From: Urechis unicinctus
Lineage: Eukaryota; Annelida; Polychaeta; Xenopneusta; Urechidae
Direction: 5' to 3'
Assembly: GCA_034190875.2 (NCBI GenBank)
Contig: CM067356.1
Span: 73,925,798 to 73,989,797, forward strand
Length of the DNA stretch: 64,000 nucleotides
Positions 53,005-64,000 of this stretch are shown here, in pieces (the first letter of the stretch is position 1; each line of letters opens with the position of its first letter). Under the pieces are notes generated by a model that was given only the letters and a program-made list of their open reading frames with translations, had not been told where the DNA came from and ran no database searches. A program made the position numbers and the translations under genes.

Positions 53005-53412
53005 TCACCCTTTGTATTTTGATACATATGGCGACAGTGCCACATGCGAACCACGTCCCTGAGTTAGGCCTTTGTACAACTTGACAACAGCACGACACAT
53101 GCGTGTGTAAAGGATAAAGGTAGGCATCCACCCATAGCCTCTTGGGGGTATATGATGAACGCTTATCTCTTTAAGCAGTGTGTCTCTGTCTGCTTTGAGC
53201 CTATCAATGGTGGTCCGAATCCTTTGAGATGGTGCCATACCTGAAGCAGCCTTAAGATTATCAAAGATAGCCTTTTATCCAAGGTACGCCTCCTCCATGG
53301 TTTCCTGGATTTCCTTTAAATCGGTGTCAGGGGTCTGATTAGCAATATATGCATCTGCGGTAAGGATCTCAGTCCTGAATGTCGCCCGATTTTTCACTGT
53401 AGCCGGACCCAT
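53005..53412 (-). pseudogene. 136-codon protein-like frame with one internal TAA
   Basis: From ATG at 53,412 the frame reads MGPATVKNRATFRTEILTAD and onward, is interrupted once by TAA at 53,275-53,277 (between YLG and KAIFDN), then continues unbroken for 90 codons to TGA, ending HVALSPYVSKYKG. Composition is strongly protein-like on both sides of the TAA: many Lys, Arg, Glu and Asp, few Cys, with two probable amphipathic helices (around LKEIQETMEEAY and RLKADRDTLLKEI). That makes a single nonsense mutation, or a reassigned TAA, more likely than chance. A further 15 codons upstream of the ATG are open to a TAG. No family recognised. A downstream ATG after the TAA could start a 77-residue protein. 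Confidence 0.5.
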
Positions 53413-54240
<828 letters not shown>

Positions 54241-54834
54241 GCATATATAAGAGATGTAACGGTGATTTGGTCCCTGCAATGTAAGCTCTGCAATCAAAGA
54301 TTCATCAAGTAGGTGGATGTTCGCGGACCAAACTAACGCGCGTCGTCAGGCAGTTGCGCATTTGTGGGATGTAAATGGTCATTAATTGACACCGCAAACT
54401 CTAGCTGGCAAAATAATCGACTCAAATGTGGTAATTATCAGGCCAACTCCCACAATCTAACTTTTTGGCGGCATGGAACGATAATAGGAGTATAGGTCGG
54501 ATATCATTTTCACACTCAAATTGGTCAGAATAATTAGCCTACCTTATTGTCATTAACACTTTATAGCATTGTGTTTCCGTTTGCTATTTCAACAATGGGG
54601 AAAAATACCATACGACTAGTCATGACTTTGTTATCACAATGTAGCTGTAAATGTTTGTTACGGTTACCCGTAATAAGGCATAAAACAGGCTTTGAATCAT
54701 GTATTGGGTAACGCAACATCCTCTTCAAAGGAGATTATTGTGATCCGCGCATCGTTAGGGAAATGATGATGCGTGGTGGCTATCAAATGCCGACTTGCAT
54801 AGGATCAAACGAAACTATTATTTGATAAAGCTAT
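54241..54834. other. No gene recognised
   Basis: Single-copy sequence between the AT microsatellite and repeat F; nothing recognisable. Confidence 0.45.
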
Positions 54835-55372
54835 GGTTGATAAAGGTTGGTTTATTTGACATATTTATGATGCCACGTCAGTGTCGTCTTCTTTAACTAA
54901 TACCATTATTAACTCCATTTGTCCGGTTTAAATTTGTCTGATTGGCATAAATCTTTTGCAGCATTCACTTGGAGATTGCAAATGTTGTGTTGTTAAGACA
55001 ATGATCCTGTATGGAAAGCTCGGGAAGTCGGTATGTTACCACCCAACTTCGGACTTACAGTGATGGTGATATATTATTCACAAGAAAGATAAATACAGCC
55101 ATGTTCAATTATCAAGACAGAGCAGAATTAGTTTCCTCCAAAGGTCTTCTTCAGCTCGGCTGCCCCATTAAAACGCGAGTTGTCTGCATTATTGATTGAG
55201 GTGCAAATGGGATACAAGCCTGGCATGGCGTATGATCCGAACACTCATTTGCACTTTCATTTGCACATTTGGTACTAGGTTGTGTTTGCTGGTGATCGAT
55301 TTGTGGATGATTGATTGAACTATATGGTATTTGGTTGCAATGCTTCGTCAACCGTTCTACCTTATTAGTATA
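54835..55372 (+). repeat. Direct repeat F, copy 2
   Basis: Partner of 22,480-23,018, with one short replaced stretch near 55,010-55,045. Downstream, 55,374-55,480 weakly matches R1 35,330-35,440, a piece absent from L. Confidence 0.85.
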
Positions 55373-55749
55373 GGCGAAAAAAAACCGTCGCCCTATCAAC
55401 TTAAGGATAGGCTGCAATAATAATGCATAATCATCGTTGTTGCTCAATGGGCGTTCTGCAACCATGACATGAGCTGTGCTTAATATAATAACACCTTCAA
55501 TAGTGACATGGCTTCTTTATGGGAATATAAATCTGTTTTAGCATAATGATCACGAATGGCATGCGTACAGATAAAGAACGAAATAAAATGCTTACTTATT
55601 AATGTTCGCGCTTTGCATTGAGACAATATTGATAAGTGGTTACAATACAAATGAACATCAAGATCATCCCCATCAATAACTGTCGTTAAGCGCTATTGTT
55701 TCATTTTATGTCTCACATCCGCACATTGTTTTCAAAGCAGCATCAAAAG

Positions 55750-56285
55750 CTCAAATATATGGTTAGCTCATTGGACCCTAACCATCCATATTGGAATTAT
55801 CGCACAGCACAGCGGAGAGAGTAGGATGTTATTTTCAATATCTGGAACTTATCCCAGGAAGTCTGCACTTAATTTGCCAAATCAAATCAGAAATATTCAT
55901 GGCATTCTATATGGCGTGCTGACATTACGGATAATCGTTGCAAATTAATATTTTGCGTCTACCATTATCTATAAGCATTACGAATATACCAATATTTACG
56001 ATTGCTGACAAATCAGCCATAACTACACCTACCTATTTCGGGGTAAGTAATGGTTTATCAAATAAGTATCAAAGACAGACAATCTGACATATGTGCTTAA
56101 ACGATCTATTATGTGCGACGGATCGTCTATGTTAATCCATAACACCTTATTGTCTTAGGGAACCACTCTGTGTTGCATATATCTGCGGCTTAATCGGAAT
56201 GTTAGGTATTCATTGAAATGGATGGAAACATTTGCTCTGGAATAAACTTGCCACAGAGGTGCAACAATCCATGAAATTGTTTTGT
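55750..56285 (-). repeat. Dispersed element E, copy outside the duplicated block
   Basis: Matches R1 36,005-36,500 in the same orientation, including about 80 bases of flank beyond the E right end. It shows that E and its flank also exist well away from the inverted arms, 0.4 kb downstream of a copy of repeat F. Confidence 0.8.
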
Positions 56286-58550
56286 AAATATTTCCATTAA
56301 CCATTGTCATTTTATACTCACCAGCGCATTATGAGTTGTCAATAGTTTAAACGCAATATATACCATTTAATGCTGACAAGCTAATCTCACCGTAACTCAC
56401 CATGTATATAACAATACTGTTAAAAGTATGGTTGATTTTGTCTAATGTGGCCGTCTGATAAAGAATCCGTGGCATATTGTGCAGCAAGTAGTCATTTGAC
56501 TATCGAATATGATGCCGCCAACTAGATTACTGCAAAGCGCAATGCAGTCAGCATTCAGACAGCATAGTCATAACCCAGTAGCCCTAAGGGGAAATACGTA
56601 AGTCACCTTTACGACCCTCAGATGATTATCCTCGTTCCTCCGTCGTTGATAATGCAGTCAACTGCTCCGTGGGGAAAATGGAGAAACATAATCTTGTCAT
56701 GGCTTCTCTCTTCACACAATGAGTAGACTGCCGTCTTTTCTTACGATATGGCAACATCATTGAGAGAATTCTGATATTCAACGAATGAAAATGCATTTCC
56801 TGTACGAATTAAGCATGATATTTAGCAGCAAATATATTGGGTATCGCAGTATGCCATTGACTGTTACAAATACCTGTCTGGGTTTTCTTTAGCAGCTATA
56901 CATCAGTAAATTGATGTTAGTATCATAAGTATGCTACCCAAATCTATCGCTGCATAACAAAGCTGTGTCACCACCCGGTAACAATGGTTGCTCTTCATAT
57001 ACACAAATTCTTTAATATTAACCCACCATGCCACCATGATCTGTAGTGCCTCGAATATATCTTCATCGATGTGACTGCGGTGATTTTCTTTAACAACATT
57101 CCATGCGCTCTTAAATCTACGTACACTATATGGCGCTTGTAATAAAATTGTATGGAGGTCATTTTCTTTTCATTATAGCGTAAACATACGCATGTATGTA
57201 TGACTGTGGATGAGTAAATGTGACCGTTTTTGGCCGTTTAACAGTGTGCGCATATATTTGTTATGTAAATACGGGCCTACATGAATGCTTACATACATAA
57301 GCAACGTATGCATGGTTGTGTGCAAGCAATCTATCAACATGATTTGACCTTAGCAATCCGACCACATCACTTCTTTCTGCGGAAAAGCGTCAGTGGTTTA
57401 GAATTCAGCATGATTGTCAAATATCGGCATAAGCTTTTCAAGTCATTTGAGCCAAGTAGAAGTCTTATTCGTAAACAAAATAAATTTTTAGCTTGCATGT
57501 ATGGTCCGTCAAAGATATGATCGCGGCAGGCGGTGGCAATTTTGGCTACATTGCAGCCGATGTGCCGCCATAGTACAATAATGCGCAATAATACACGCTG
57601 CTGCTGAATTGTCGGTAAAGAAGCATATGCAGAAATGTCTGCAAACGCTCACCAGATATGTCCTTTATGTTCTAATTTAGCTGCGAACCAGACAGTGTTA
57701 CTTTAATAAACCCTTCCCTTATTACGAAACAGGGGTTCAATAAGTAAAAATACATTGTCTTCCAATTCAGAATCAAGGATGCATCCAACTGTAGTGGATG
57801 AAGGCTACTCTTATTCTCACATGATACCCCGTGGCTCATTTTAGTGCGCACATAACGAAAGCTCAAGGCAATAATATTGATGACTTTGAGATGCGGCTCA
57901 TCAACCAGCGGAATTACTGCCTCCACAGACTTGTCACTCAACAAAGATCAGCAATGAATACGCATCATATGCCGTGAAACGTACTAGCCATGACGATGGG
58001 ACATTCCAGTACCTATCCTCTCAGGGGAGGATAACGAGGACGCGTATCGAGGGTCTACGGATTGTTACCAACACGATGATCGAACCACTGTCGCAGTCGT
58101 CGACAAGATATCAAATACGGAGTCAAATTTCGACTGTTTCACGGTGGAAATCTCAGCATCTCATCTCGATTAGTGTTATCAGCTGATGTCTCGCGCGAAG
58201 ATGTTTGTGTATAGAGACACTTCGAGACTTACCAAATAAGAATCGAACGAGAAAGTTTCATTGCTGTTAGCTTGTAACAGTCCATGATGTGTGCCGTTCT
58301 ATCCAGCAAAAATGGCAACATGTAGCCACTTAAAGCGCATGTCGGTTATTTATAAATATCTGGTAGCGAGCGCATAATATATATGCAGCCATTGCTGCAA
58401 AATTGTGCTATGTTGCATTTTGGAGAACATTGATGCTAATGGGATCTTTGCTTAAGAGATAATCCATTTGTCAATGAGGAATGATTATTGGGCGAGCGTC
58501 TACATGGTGGTTGTGCCATTTCTTTTTTTCTCTTGATTGTATAATAGAAC
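56286..58550. other. Single-copy stretch with weak candidate exons
   Basis: No repeats seen. Two frames have a less noise-like composition. One is 57,281-57,520 plus (79 codons; the end is Lys/Arg-rich around FSMIVKYRHKLFKSF). The other is 57,887-58,186 plus (100 open codons without an early ATG, locally GC-richer, Arg/Ser/Thr-rich, ending in TGA). Neither shows a domain. They may be internal exons or chance. Confidence 0.3.
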
Positions 58551-58673
58551 CACTGACTTCTAATTGCCATCGATTACGAGCCCCATAACATTGCCTAACC
58601 ACGTAAAATGTGTCTTATCTACGGTTACATGCCATACAACTCAAACTGTAGTAAAGTATTGTATATAGATGTA

Positions 58674-59099
58674 ATGAGCGAGAGAAGGACGTCAGTTGCT
58701 CTCCAGAATGATAAAGAATATGTTGTCGATGATGAAGACTTCAATGAAGTCTTAAGCAGAGATAGCGAACGGTACACTGCACTGCTTATGGTAGCCTCTG
58801 GTAATATGAGAAATGAGGGTGATGTCCACCGTTTGTTTTGTACAATATCCAAAGACCTGTTTAACATAGACTCTCTGTGGTTTTGGGGATAGAGTTGGCC
58901 TACTCCATCCTCAGTATGTCACAAGATGCGGATTATAGAGGCTTGCCAGCTGACTGAAGGTTGCGACTCGTGCCTGCGTGTAATGGGATCAAGATGGTAG
59001 ATTGGAGGGGTCCTCACAGAATACCTTTCTGCAACATACCACTTAAATGTCCTGGTTCAGTCGAATTATATGACACTTACTACGTTTGATTATTAATGA
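58674..59099 (+). pseudogene. Acidic protein-like frame with internal TAGs
   Basis: ATG at 58,674 starts MSERRTSVALQNDKEYVVDD and runs 72 codons to TAG at 58,890-58,892. The frame is also open upstream to ATG 58,608. It is rich in Asp and Glu (around VVDDEDFNEVLSRDSERY), unlike the noise ORFs. After the TAG the same frame continues for 35 codons to TAG at 58,998, then 31 codons to TAA and TGA at 59,094-59,099. The part after the first TAG still looks protein-like (MRIIEACQLTEGCDSC). Options are a short real protein ending at the first TAG, a decaying gene, an unrecognised intron over the stop, or TAG read as an amino acid. No family recognised. Confidence 0.45.
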
Positions 59100-59849
59100 G
59101 ATGATGATAATGGATATCGAAATTAATTTATAATGGCTGAAAAGGAGGGACCTAATGGGTCCATACACTTCTGGAAATCGTACTTAACGGATCTGATGCA
59201 GTGTTCCCACTATTAACGTTTGCTAATCATTGTGAATCGGTATTTTCATTATTTTCGGTATAAAGCATTTCTCCTAAGGTCGGAATTTCCTAAGAATATC
59301 TTGATGGTTCGGCATATGAATTGGCAAACCAATTAACTACATCTCCAAGCATATTTCTGTGGTCGTTGCAGAGGCTTTTTTCATATGCATTAATCGATTA
59401 TTTCAGTTAGTTAACAGCTTAGGTTTGACAAGTTTGATGCGCTGCTATTTGTTTTTCAGCATTAAGCGTGCCTGAAAAATTTATCGTTTCGCTACTAATT
59501 GAACACTTTACGTTTTAATGCGATAAATGTTAGGTTAATATCCTGGGATTAAGTAAAAAGCTTAGTTCAATCCATAATGCAGCATCTTGCTCGAAAGAGG
59601 AAACGGCAGAAAATCATATATACTGCAAGTGGTGCCCCATATATATAATATTAATAATAACAGTATGAAGTGATGTCCATTTACAATCGGGCACTACTTG
59701 AAGTGTGAACCTTAAAATGATTACTCATATACCCCATACATATTATTATTTCAAACGCATACCTGTCTTAATGCTTTACAATAGACATCAGTGACTTTTA
59801 ACCCGGCTCATGTGATATTGCCAATATTACCGTTGTCATTAACCACCAG
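59100..59849. other. No gene recognised
   Basis: AT-rich stretch leading into the GC-rich island; nothing recognisable. Confidence 0.45.
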
Positions 59850-60746
59850 GTGGAGGAGCAAAACTCGACTTTGCCGATGATGGTTAAACAAAACTACGAT
59901 GTAGATGTACAAGTGGGGCCCCAGCTTATTGTTTCTTCGAGGCCCCGAAAAGCAGACAAACCACACAGCAAATGCGATGGCGATTGTCTTCAAATAGGCC
60001 CACCTCCAAGGATCTTCGAGGATCCAGATAGTACTTGCAAATGTGGGGCAACAGACCATTGCGTCGATAGCAAGAAATGCCCGTTGTGGAGCCATCGCAA
60101 GATTGCCTGCGAACCCAGAAAAACCCCATTGTCACTTATAATCCCAAAGACGATCGAAATCCCTTCTTTCATTCGAAACATCCAGAATCTCTACGACGAC
60201 GAATGCCTTGTTTGGTGGCTACGATACACACAGCTCGTTGGGAGTCTGGCAGAGAATTGTGGATGCCTCGAAAGGAGGAGCAGCGAAAAGCATCGGAGTT
60301 GCCAGCTGGAAAGTATCTTTGTAGAAACTTTGCTGTCGCAAAAGATAGACAAAATCGAAACAGAATACTCTTGTTCTTGGAAACCTCGGAAAGCCCAACT
60401 GCAGTTCCAGTCTATGGATACAAGATACAAGAAGCCAACCACCAGACAACCCGCCAACCACCCACCAGCCAAACCGCCAGACAACCCGCCAACCAACAGC
60501 CAGACAACCAGGAAGCAAGCGATACATTGGTCTGCCCTATTTGGTCTGCCCTATCCATTGGTCTACACCAAGCAAGCGATACATTGGTCTGCCCAAGAAC
60601 ACCTGGTCTACCCTATAGCCTACAAAGCCTCTCCCAATAGTGGTCTGCCCCAAGCGATCTATTTGCCTGCCCTGGCTCCCATTCCATGTAGAAAGGGTCC
60701 CGCCTATTTAGCACAGGCCGAGTTGCATTGTCCCGACTTGGGGTAG
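59850..60746 (+). CDS. 298-codon ORF with zinc-knuckle-like motif, mobile-element type
   Basis: Longest non-repetitive ORF in the window, in DNA clearly richer in G and C than its surroundings. The listed start is GTG; the frame is open about 16 codons further upstream and the first ATG comes later, so the true 5' end is unknown and may be an exon boundary. Residues 63-77 (CKCGATDHCVDSKKC, then PLWSHRK) give a Cys/His cluster like the small zinc knuckles of gag-type and transposon proteins. That family assignment is inference. The C-terminal 100 residues are Pro/Thr/Gln-rich and are encoded by minisatellites. An overlapping 187-codon frame (60,077-60,640) competes with the second half, so a frameshift is possible. 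Ends TAG. Confidence 0.45.
   Translation: MEEQNSTLPMMVKQNYDVDVQVGPQLIVSSRPRKADKPHSKCDGDCLQIGPPPRIFEDPDSTCKCGATDHCVDSKKCPLWSHRKIACEPRKTPLSLIIPKTIEIPSFIRNIQNLYDDECLVWWLRYTQLVGSLAENCGCLERRSSEKHRSCQLESIFVETLLSQKIDKIETEYSCSWKPRKAQLQFQSMDTRYKKPTTRQPANHPPAKPPDNPPTNSQTTRKQAIHWSALFGLPYPLVYTKQAIHWSAQEHLVYPIAYKASPNSGLPQAIYLPALAPIPCRKGPAYLAQAELHCPDLG
60442..60495. repeat. Pro-rich minisatellite in the GC island
   Basis: An identical 19-base word occurs at 60,442-60,460 and 60,477-60,495 (period 35), within a longer run of CCAACCACC-like units. It encodes the Pro/Thr/Gln-rich tail of the 59,850 ORF. Confidence 0.9.
60513..60665. repeat. GGTCTGCCC minisatellite
   Basis: A 25-base word repeats exactly at 60,513-60,537 and 60,570-60,594 (period 57). 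Shorter TTGGTCTGCCCTAT units and variants run to about 60,665. In the plus frame this gives repeated QAIHWSA and LPYP-type peptides. Confidence 0.88.
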
Positions 60747-61160
60747 GCTTTGGAGCCGGTAGGAAATTCGATGCGGCTTCCATGTGGCTTTTTGCAAGAA
60801 ATGCGGCGAATCCTGTAGTAGACTTTTGGGGGAGGGCCAGCACCCCATTTGGATTGCTTCTAGTAGAGACTCTTCGATGACCTTGGTTGGCTGGTGGGGG
60901 CAATTTGGATTGCTACTCTCGGAGTCCTCCGCAGAGCTTGCTGCCGTTGCCTTTGTTGCCCATATTTTCGACAGCCTAGTGGACCCGATACCATATTTCT
61001 TTTTCGCTGCAGCAAAGAAGATTCTTCCCTTGTCTGCACGTAGGTTTTGCATTGCTTCTTTGGAGAGGTATTCTGCGAGTGGCATATTATTGGTACCCAA
61101 GACTATAGCTCCAAAAGGCCTTCCCACCCACGCCCACCCAGTCTTTCCAACCCCGCCCAC
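60708..61160 (-). CDS. 150-codon ORF with helix-turn-helix-like segment
   Basis: Opposes the 59,850 ORF and overlaps its end by 39 bases. Residues 48-67 (FFAAAKKKYGIGSTRLSKIW) have the spacing of a DNA-binding helix-turn-helix like those at the N-terminus of many transposases: Ala-rich first helix, YG turn, then a recognition helix ending in Ile-Trp. This is inference from pattern only. The natural start may be Met26 (61,085), just before LAEYLSKEAM. The C-terminal part has no recognised domain and no catalytic triad is visible, so it would be a fragment. The antisense ORF at 60,784-61,176 is treated as its shadow. Confidence 0.4.
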   Translation of the reverse strand: MGGVGKTGWAWVGRPFGAIVLGTNNMPLAEYLSKEAMQNLRADKGRIFFAAAKKKYGIGSTRLSKIWATKATAASSAEDSESSNPNCPHQPTKVIEESLLEAIQMGCWPSPKSLLQDSPHFLQKATWKPHRISYRLQSLPQVGTMQLGLC

Positions 61161-61189
61161 CTGGTATTGCCAATGAATTGCCGGAACAA

Positions 61190-61240
61190 GTGTACAACAA
61201 CGCTACAACAAGTGTACAACAACAATACAACACGTGCACA
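61190..61240. repeat. Short tandem repeat, CAAGTGTACAACAAC type
   Basis: About three imperfect units of 17 to 20 bases, the third carrying ACACGTGCACAATAAC. It marks the right edge of the GC-rich island. Confidence 0.8.
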
Positions 61241-61299
61241 ATAACACTTCAGCAAGTGTGTGGCAATGCTAGGAGGTTGCCTATCTGTGTACCCCAATT

Positions 61300-64000
61300 C
61301 CTATAGTTGCCATTGCCCTGTATATGTGTGTTTTCTGGGTTGCTGTACTAGAGTGTACCCGTAAAATTTTGACTAGTTGGACAAAAACATAGCTTTAAAT
61401 AGATAAACCTCACTCTAACTGTGACAAGCATCACTCCAACTCTGACAAAACATCTCTCAAAATAGATAAATTTGTTGTGTCTATTTGAAAACCTGATAAT
61501 TCCCCCACTGCCTGTACTAGTTTAGTGCCTTACGCAGGGTTTAGATATCATGACTAAGATTGTGCACATGACCAATCCCATAGTTTACTGTCATTATAGT
61601 TTATGTGTTGGTCATTAAATGGTATCAGCACGGACAAACGGCTGCATTTAAAAACCAACTGTGGACGTACGGAATAATTTGAACGAAAAACATTTGCATC
61701 ATGATGCGTATGATCAACATGATGATCAAGATCATACGTAAGCTGTCTTTGTATTGATGCATATGTTTGAACAATCGCAGCCGCAATTAACACGAAGGAC
61801 TGTAAACATATATTGATAAACAATACATGCGGATTTTGAAAATGGTGGCTGCGTAGACCCTCCCCTATATCCTGTTCCGTCTATAATATTGGCGATGCAA
61901 TATCGACCGAGACTAGTCAATACTGCCACGACGGAGACAGAACAACTGTAAAAAAACTTGCGGCGTTTTTGTTTGTTGTCGATAAGTTACAGAGAGCACT
62001 TCATGTGTAAATAACGCAATAATGTTACGATTCATCATATATTGTGTATTATTCAACGCTAAGTCATGCAGCCGGCATCTGATTTTAATTCTAATACCCA
62101 TTGATTAATTATATTCATGGCCGGTATCAGCACAATCAGATACCTGATCCTTGCTCATGTCCTTAAACAACCGTTATAATTTTGCAATTTCGAACCAGTC
62201 GAAGTTACACGGTCGGTTTCGCGAATGTTCAGCTTTGCCTTATGGAACTGTGTAGTGTGTCTTTGATGTCGAGGGCATATTTGTGTCAGTTGCGTAACTT
62301 GGTCGATCTCTTACCTTGCGCCACGGTTGAGATTCTACAACATAGCTGACCAGCTCATGTGTGAATTAAAGATTTTAATATTTCACGTAAGAGTATTTGT
62401 GATACAATACATCCCAAGTAGGTATTGCGATTGCGACATACTAATTGAGCTGTCAGATCTTAAAGTCATCATCTTTTCTAGGAATGTGGGCCCGAGACCT
62501 ATATATATAACGGTGTTGGCGATGAGAACAGAACGCATAGCATCACGACAGAGGTTGAATATATTTGCTGTTCATATGTCTTGTGCTATCTCGTCTGGTA
62601 TATTTTTGATGCAATAATTAGTTTAATAGAACGTAAAATCTTCCTGGATCGGGTCTTGACTTACCGCTATTTACGTCAGTACTATATTGGCAGATGTCGA
62701 ATTGTAAATAAGGCCGTCTGATGTTAACTAATTCACACCATTTTATTGAGTATAATACTTTATTCACTGGGAAGCTACAAGTAATAATTCACCTTTAGGA
62801 TACTCAGTGTGTTCTATTCATTCTTTCGAAAATACCGATTGAGAATAATTGCGAAGGTTTGACATATCATTACGAAATGACAACATTGCAATAGAGCACC
62901 CAAACCAAAGGATTCAGTCAGTGTAAGCACAATACTCCTAGCTCCTCTCAACAAATATTACCTTTTGTTTGTGTTTATTATAGCATCTACATAAAAAGCA
63001 CACATTTTGCACAATCCGGGAAGGCGAGCGCCTCTACAAATAAGAAATATCTATAAACTGAGCATAAGTCGATAGGCGTGGTTATTGTGACCACCTCCAC
63101 CATCAACTGCCCATGACGCTGATTTAACTGTCCAGTGTGCTTTTGCTGATTGTATGTTTGCGTTAGGAGACGATCGGTGCGTTTTTGGCTCAAATACATA
63201 CTAATGAGTAACCTCGTCGGAGTGAGCCATTTTAATGCAGTACTATGCGGTAAGTCTTGAGTGTTTGAACCTTTAGGAGAGTCTCAAGATGCTAGGTAAT
63301 CTACTGAGTTAGATATTGCCTTCATTGATGGGTGGCATAATCATATTAAAATGATAAAATATTGCAACCATAGTGGCTGTAATCGCATGAGACCCACCTT
63401 TCAGAGCATCATTAATGGTTTGTTTACCATAGCAACAGGTTTGCAATGCTACATTTCATTGCTGTAAATAATTGATGGGTAATGTTTCAGTTGAATTCTT
63501 CTGATCTAATTTCAACCGTATTCAATTGTCAGAGTATTTATGATTTGATGCCTTAAAGTAAGATGACGCCGCATGTATGATATCAGTTCAGCTTACTGAA
63601 CATTGTACTCAAGTGCTGACGTGAATTCAGAAGACAGGGTTATTTGTGTCAATATATACACTAATTATAATGATAATAATACTGCACAACACATAGTAAG
63701 GCGCCGATTTATAAATATATATTCATAATTACTTGTTGAGTAATTGCATGAAACGTGCAGCTGGTGAGTTGCACGGAAAACTCATTTGGATGTCGAAGTG
63801 AGGAGCATTTTCCTACGTGATAGGGCTGGATCACATAGTTTCTGATAATTCGTCATAACACTGCCTGGATGGTCGGGGCCTGATGCATGCGAATTTCATC
63901 GAAACTAGACGCCATTTTGTATCAGGCTTGATCCATGAAGCCAGCAAAATAACTCACGATTGCCGCTTTTATCGCTTAGACCATTTCATGGCCACTCGCC
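61300..64000. other. Single-copy AT-rich end of window, weak ORFs only
   Basis: No repeat copies seen. Candidate frames are 62,327-62,617 plus (96 codons from a non-ATG start) and 62,987-63,199 minus (70 codons, MYLSQKRTDRLLTQTYNQQK at the start, a Cys-x2-Cys near the end, stop TAG). The latter is the more protein-like of the two. Neither has a recognisable domain. Confidence 0.35.
61696..61738. other. Nested palindromes
   Basis: A perfect 12-base palindrome GCATCATGATGC (61,696-61,707) abuts a 9-bp stem (61,707-61,715 with 61,730-61,738) around a 14-base loop rich in ATGATC. There is no adjacent gene to regulate. Confidence 0.85.

Noticed and set aside
60784..61176. 130-codon plus-strand ORF in the GC-rich island
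   Set aside because: It is antisense to the minus-strand frame with the helix-turn-helix-like segment and has a less protein-like composition.

Overview
This looks like a gene-poor stretch of a eukaryotic nuclear genome. It is AT-rich (by eye a little over 60%), has very long TATG/CATA and AT microsatellites, no operons, no RNA genes I can recognise, and at least one gene-like locus that reads best with short GT-AG introns. I cannot name the organism; a protist or a repeat-rich invertebrate would both fit. Nothing bacterial, organellar or viral is recognisable. Repeat boundaries come from reading by eye and are good to tens of bases.

Layout. The first 47.6 kb are dominated by a mosaic of segmental duplications. 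Left arm L (1-14,695) is repeated in reverse complement as R1 (27,765-37,771), around a 13-kb spacer. The outer 3.5 kb of L appears in reverse complement a second time as R2 (44,418-47,610). Smaller pieces of L are scattered nearby: 37,830-38,788 and 38,789-39,232 (direct), and 40,039-40,595, 26,050-27,740 and 25,118-25,512 (inverted). A dispersed element ('E') occurs six times. Direct repeats D (42,025-44,418 and 49,970-51,334) and F (22,480-23,018 and 54,835-55,372) complete the set. Copies differ by substitutions (about 1.5 to 4% where I counted L against R1, far more in the scattered pieces) and by clean 0.1 to 2 kb gaps. Short ORFs inside the copies change mostly by replacement, so I treat them as chance ORFs.

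Microsatellites lie at 11,400-12,075, its mirror at 30,228-30,770, 14,530-14,945 (where the arm homology ends), 23,517-23,878 (spacer), and (AT)n at 54,049-54,240. A 100-base assembly gap lies at 16,401-16,500.

Gene-like material is concentrated to the right of the repeat complex. It comprises a two-exon locus at 51,715-52,062, a charged, protein-like frame with one internal TAA at 53,005-53,412 (minus strand), a similar frame with internal TAGs at 58,674-59,099, and a GC-rich island at about 59,850-61,300. The island carries a 298-codon ORF with a zinc-knuckle-like motif and an opposing ORF with a helix-turn-helix-like segment, probably decayed mobile-element DNA. Several of these frames carry TAA or TAG inside otherwise open stretches and close at TGA. 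Pseudogenes are the simple explanation; reassignment of TAA/TAG is a testable alternative. I see no pathway linking these loci.
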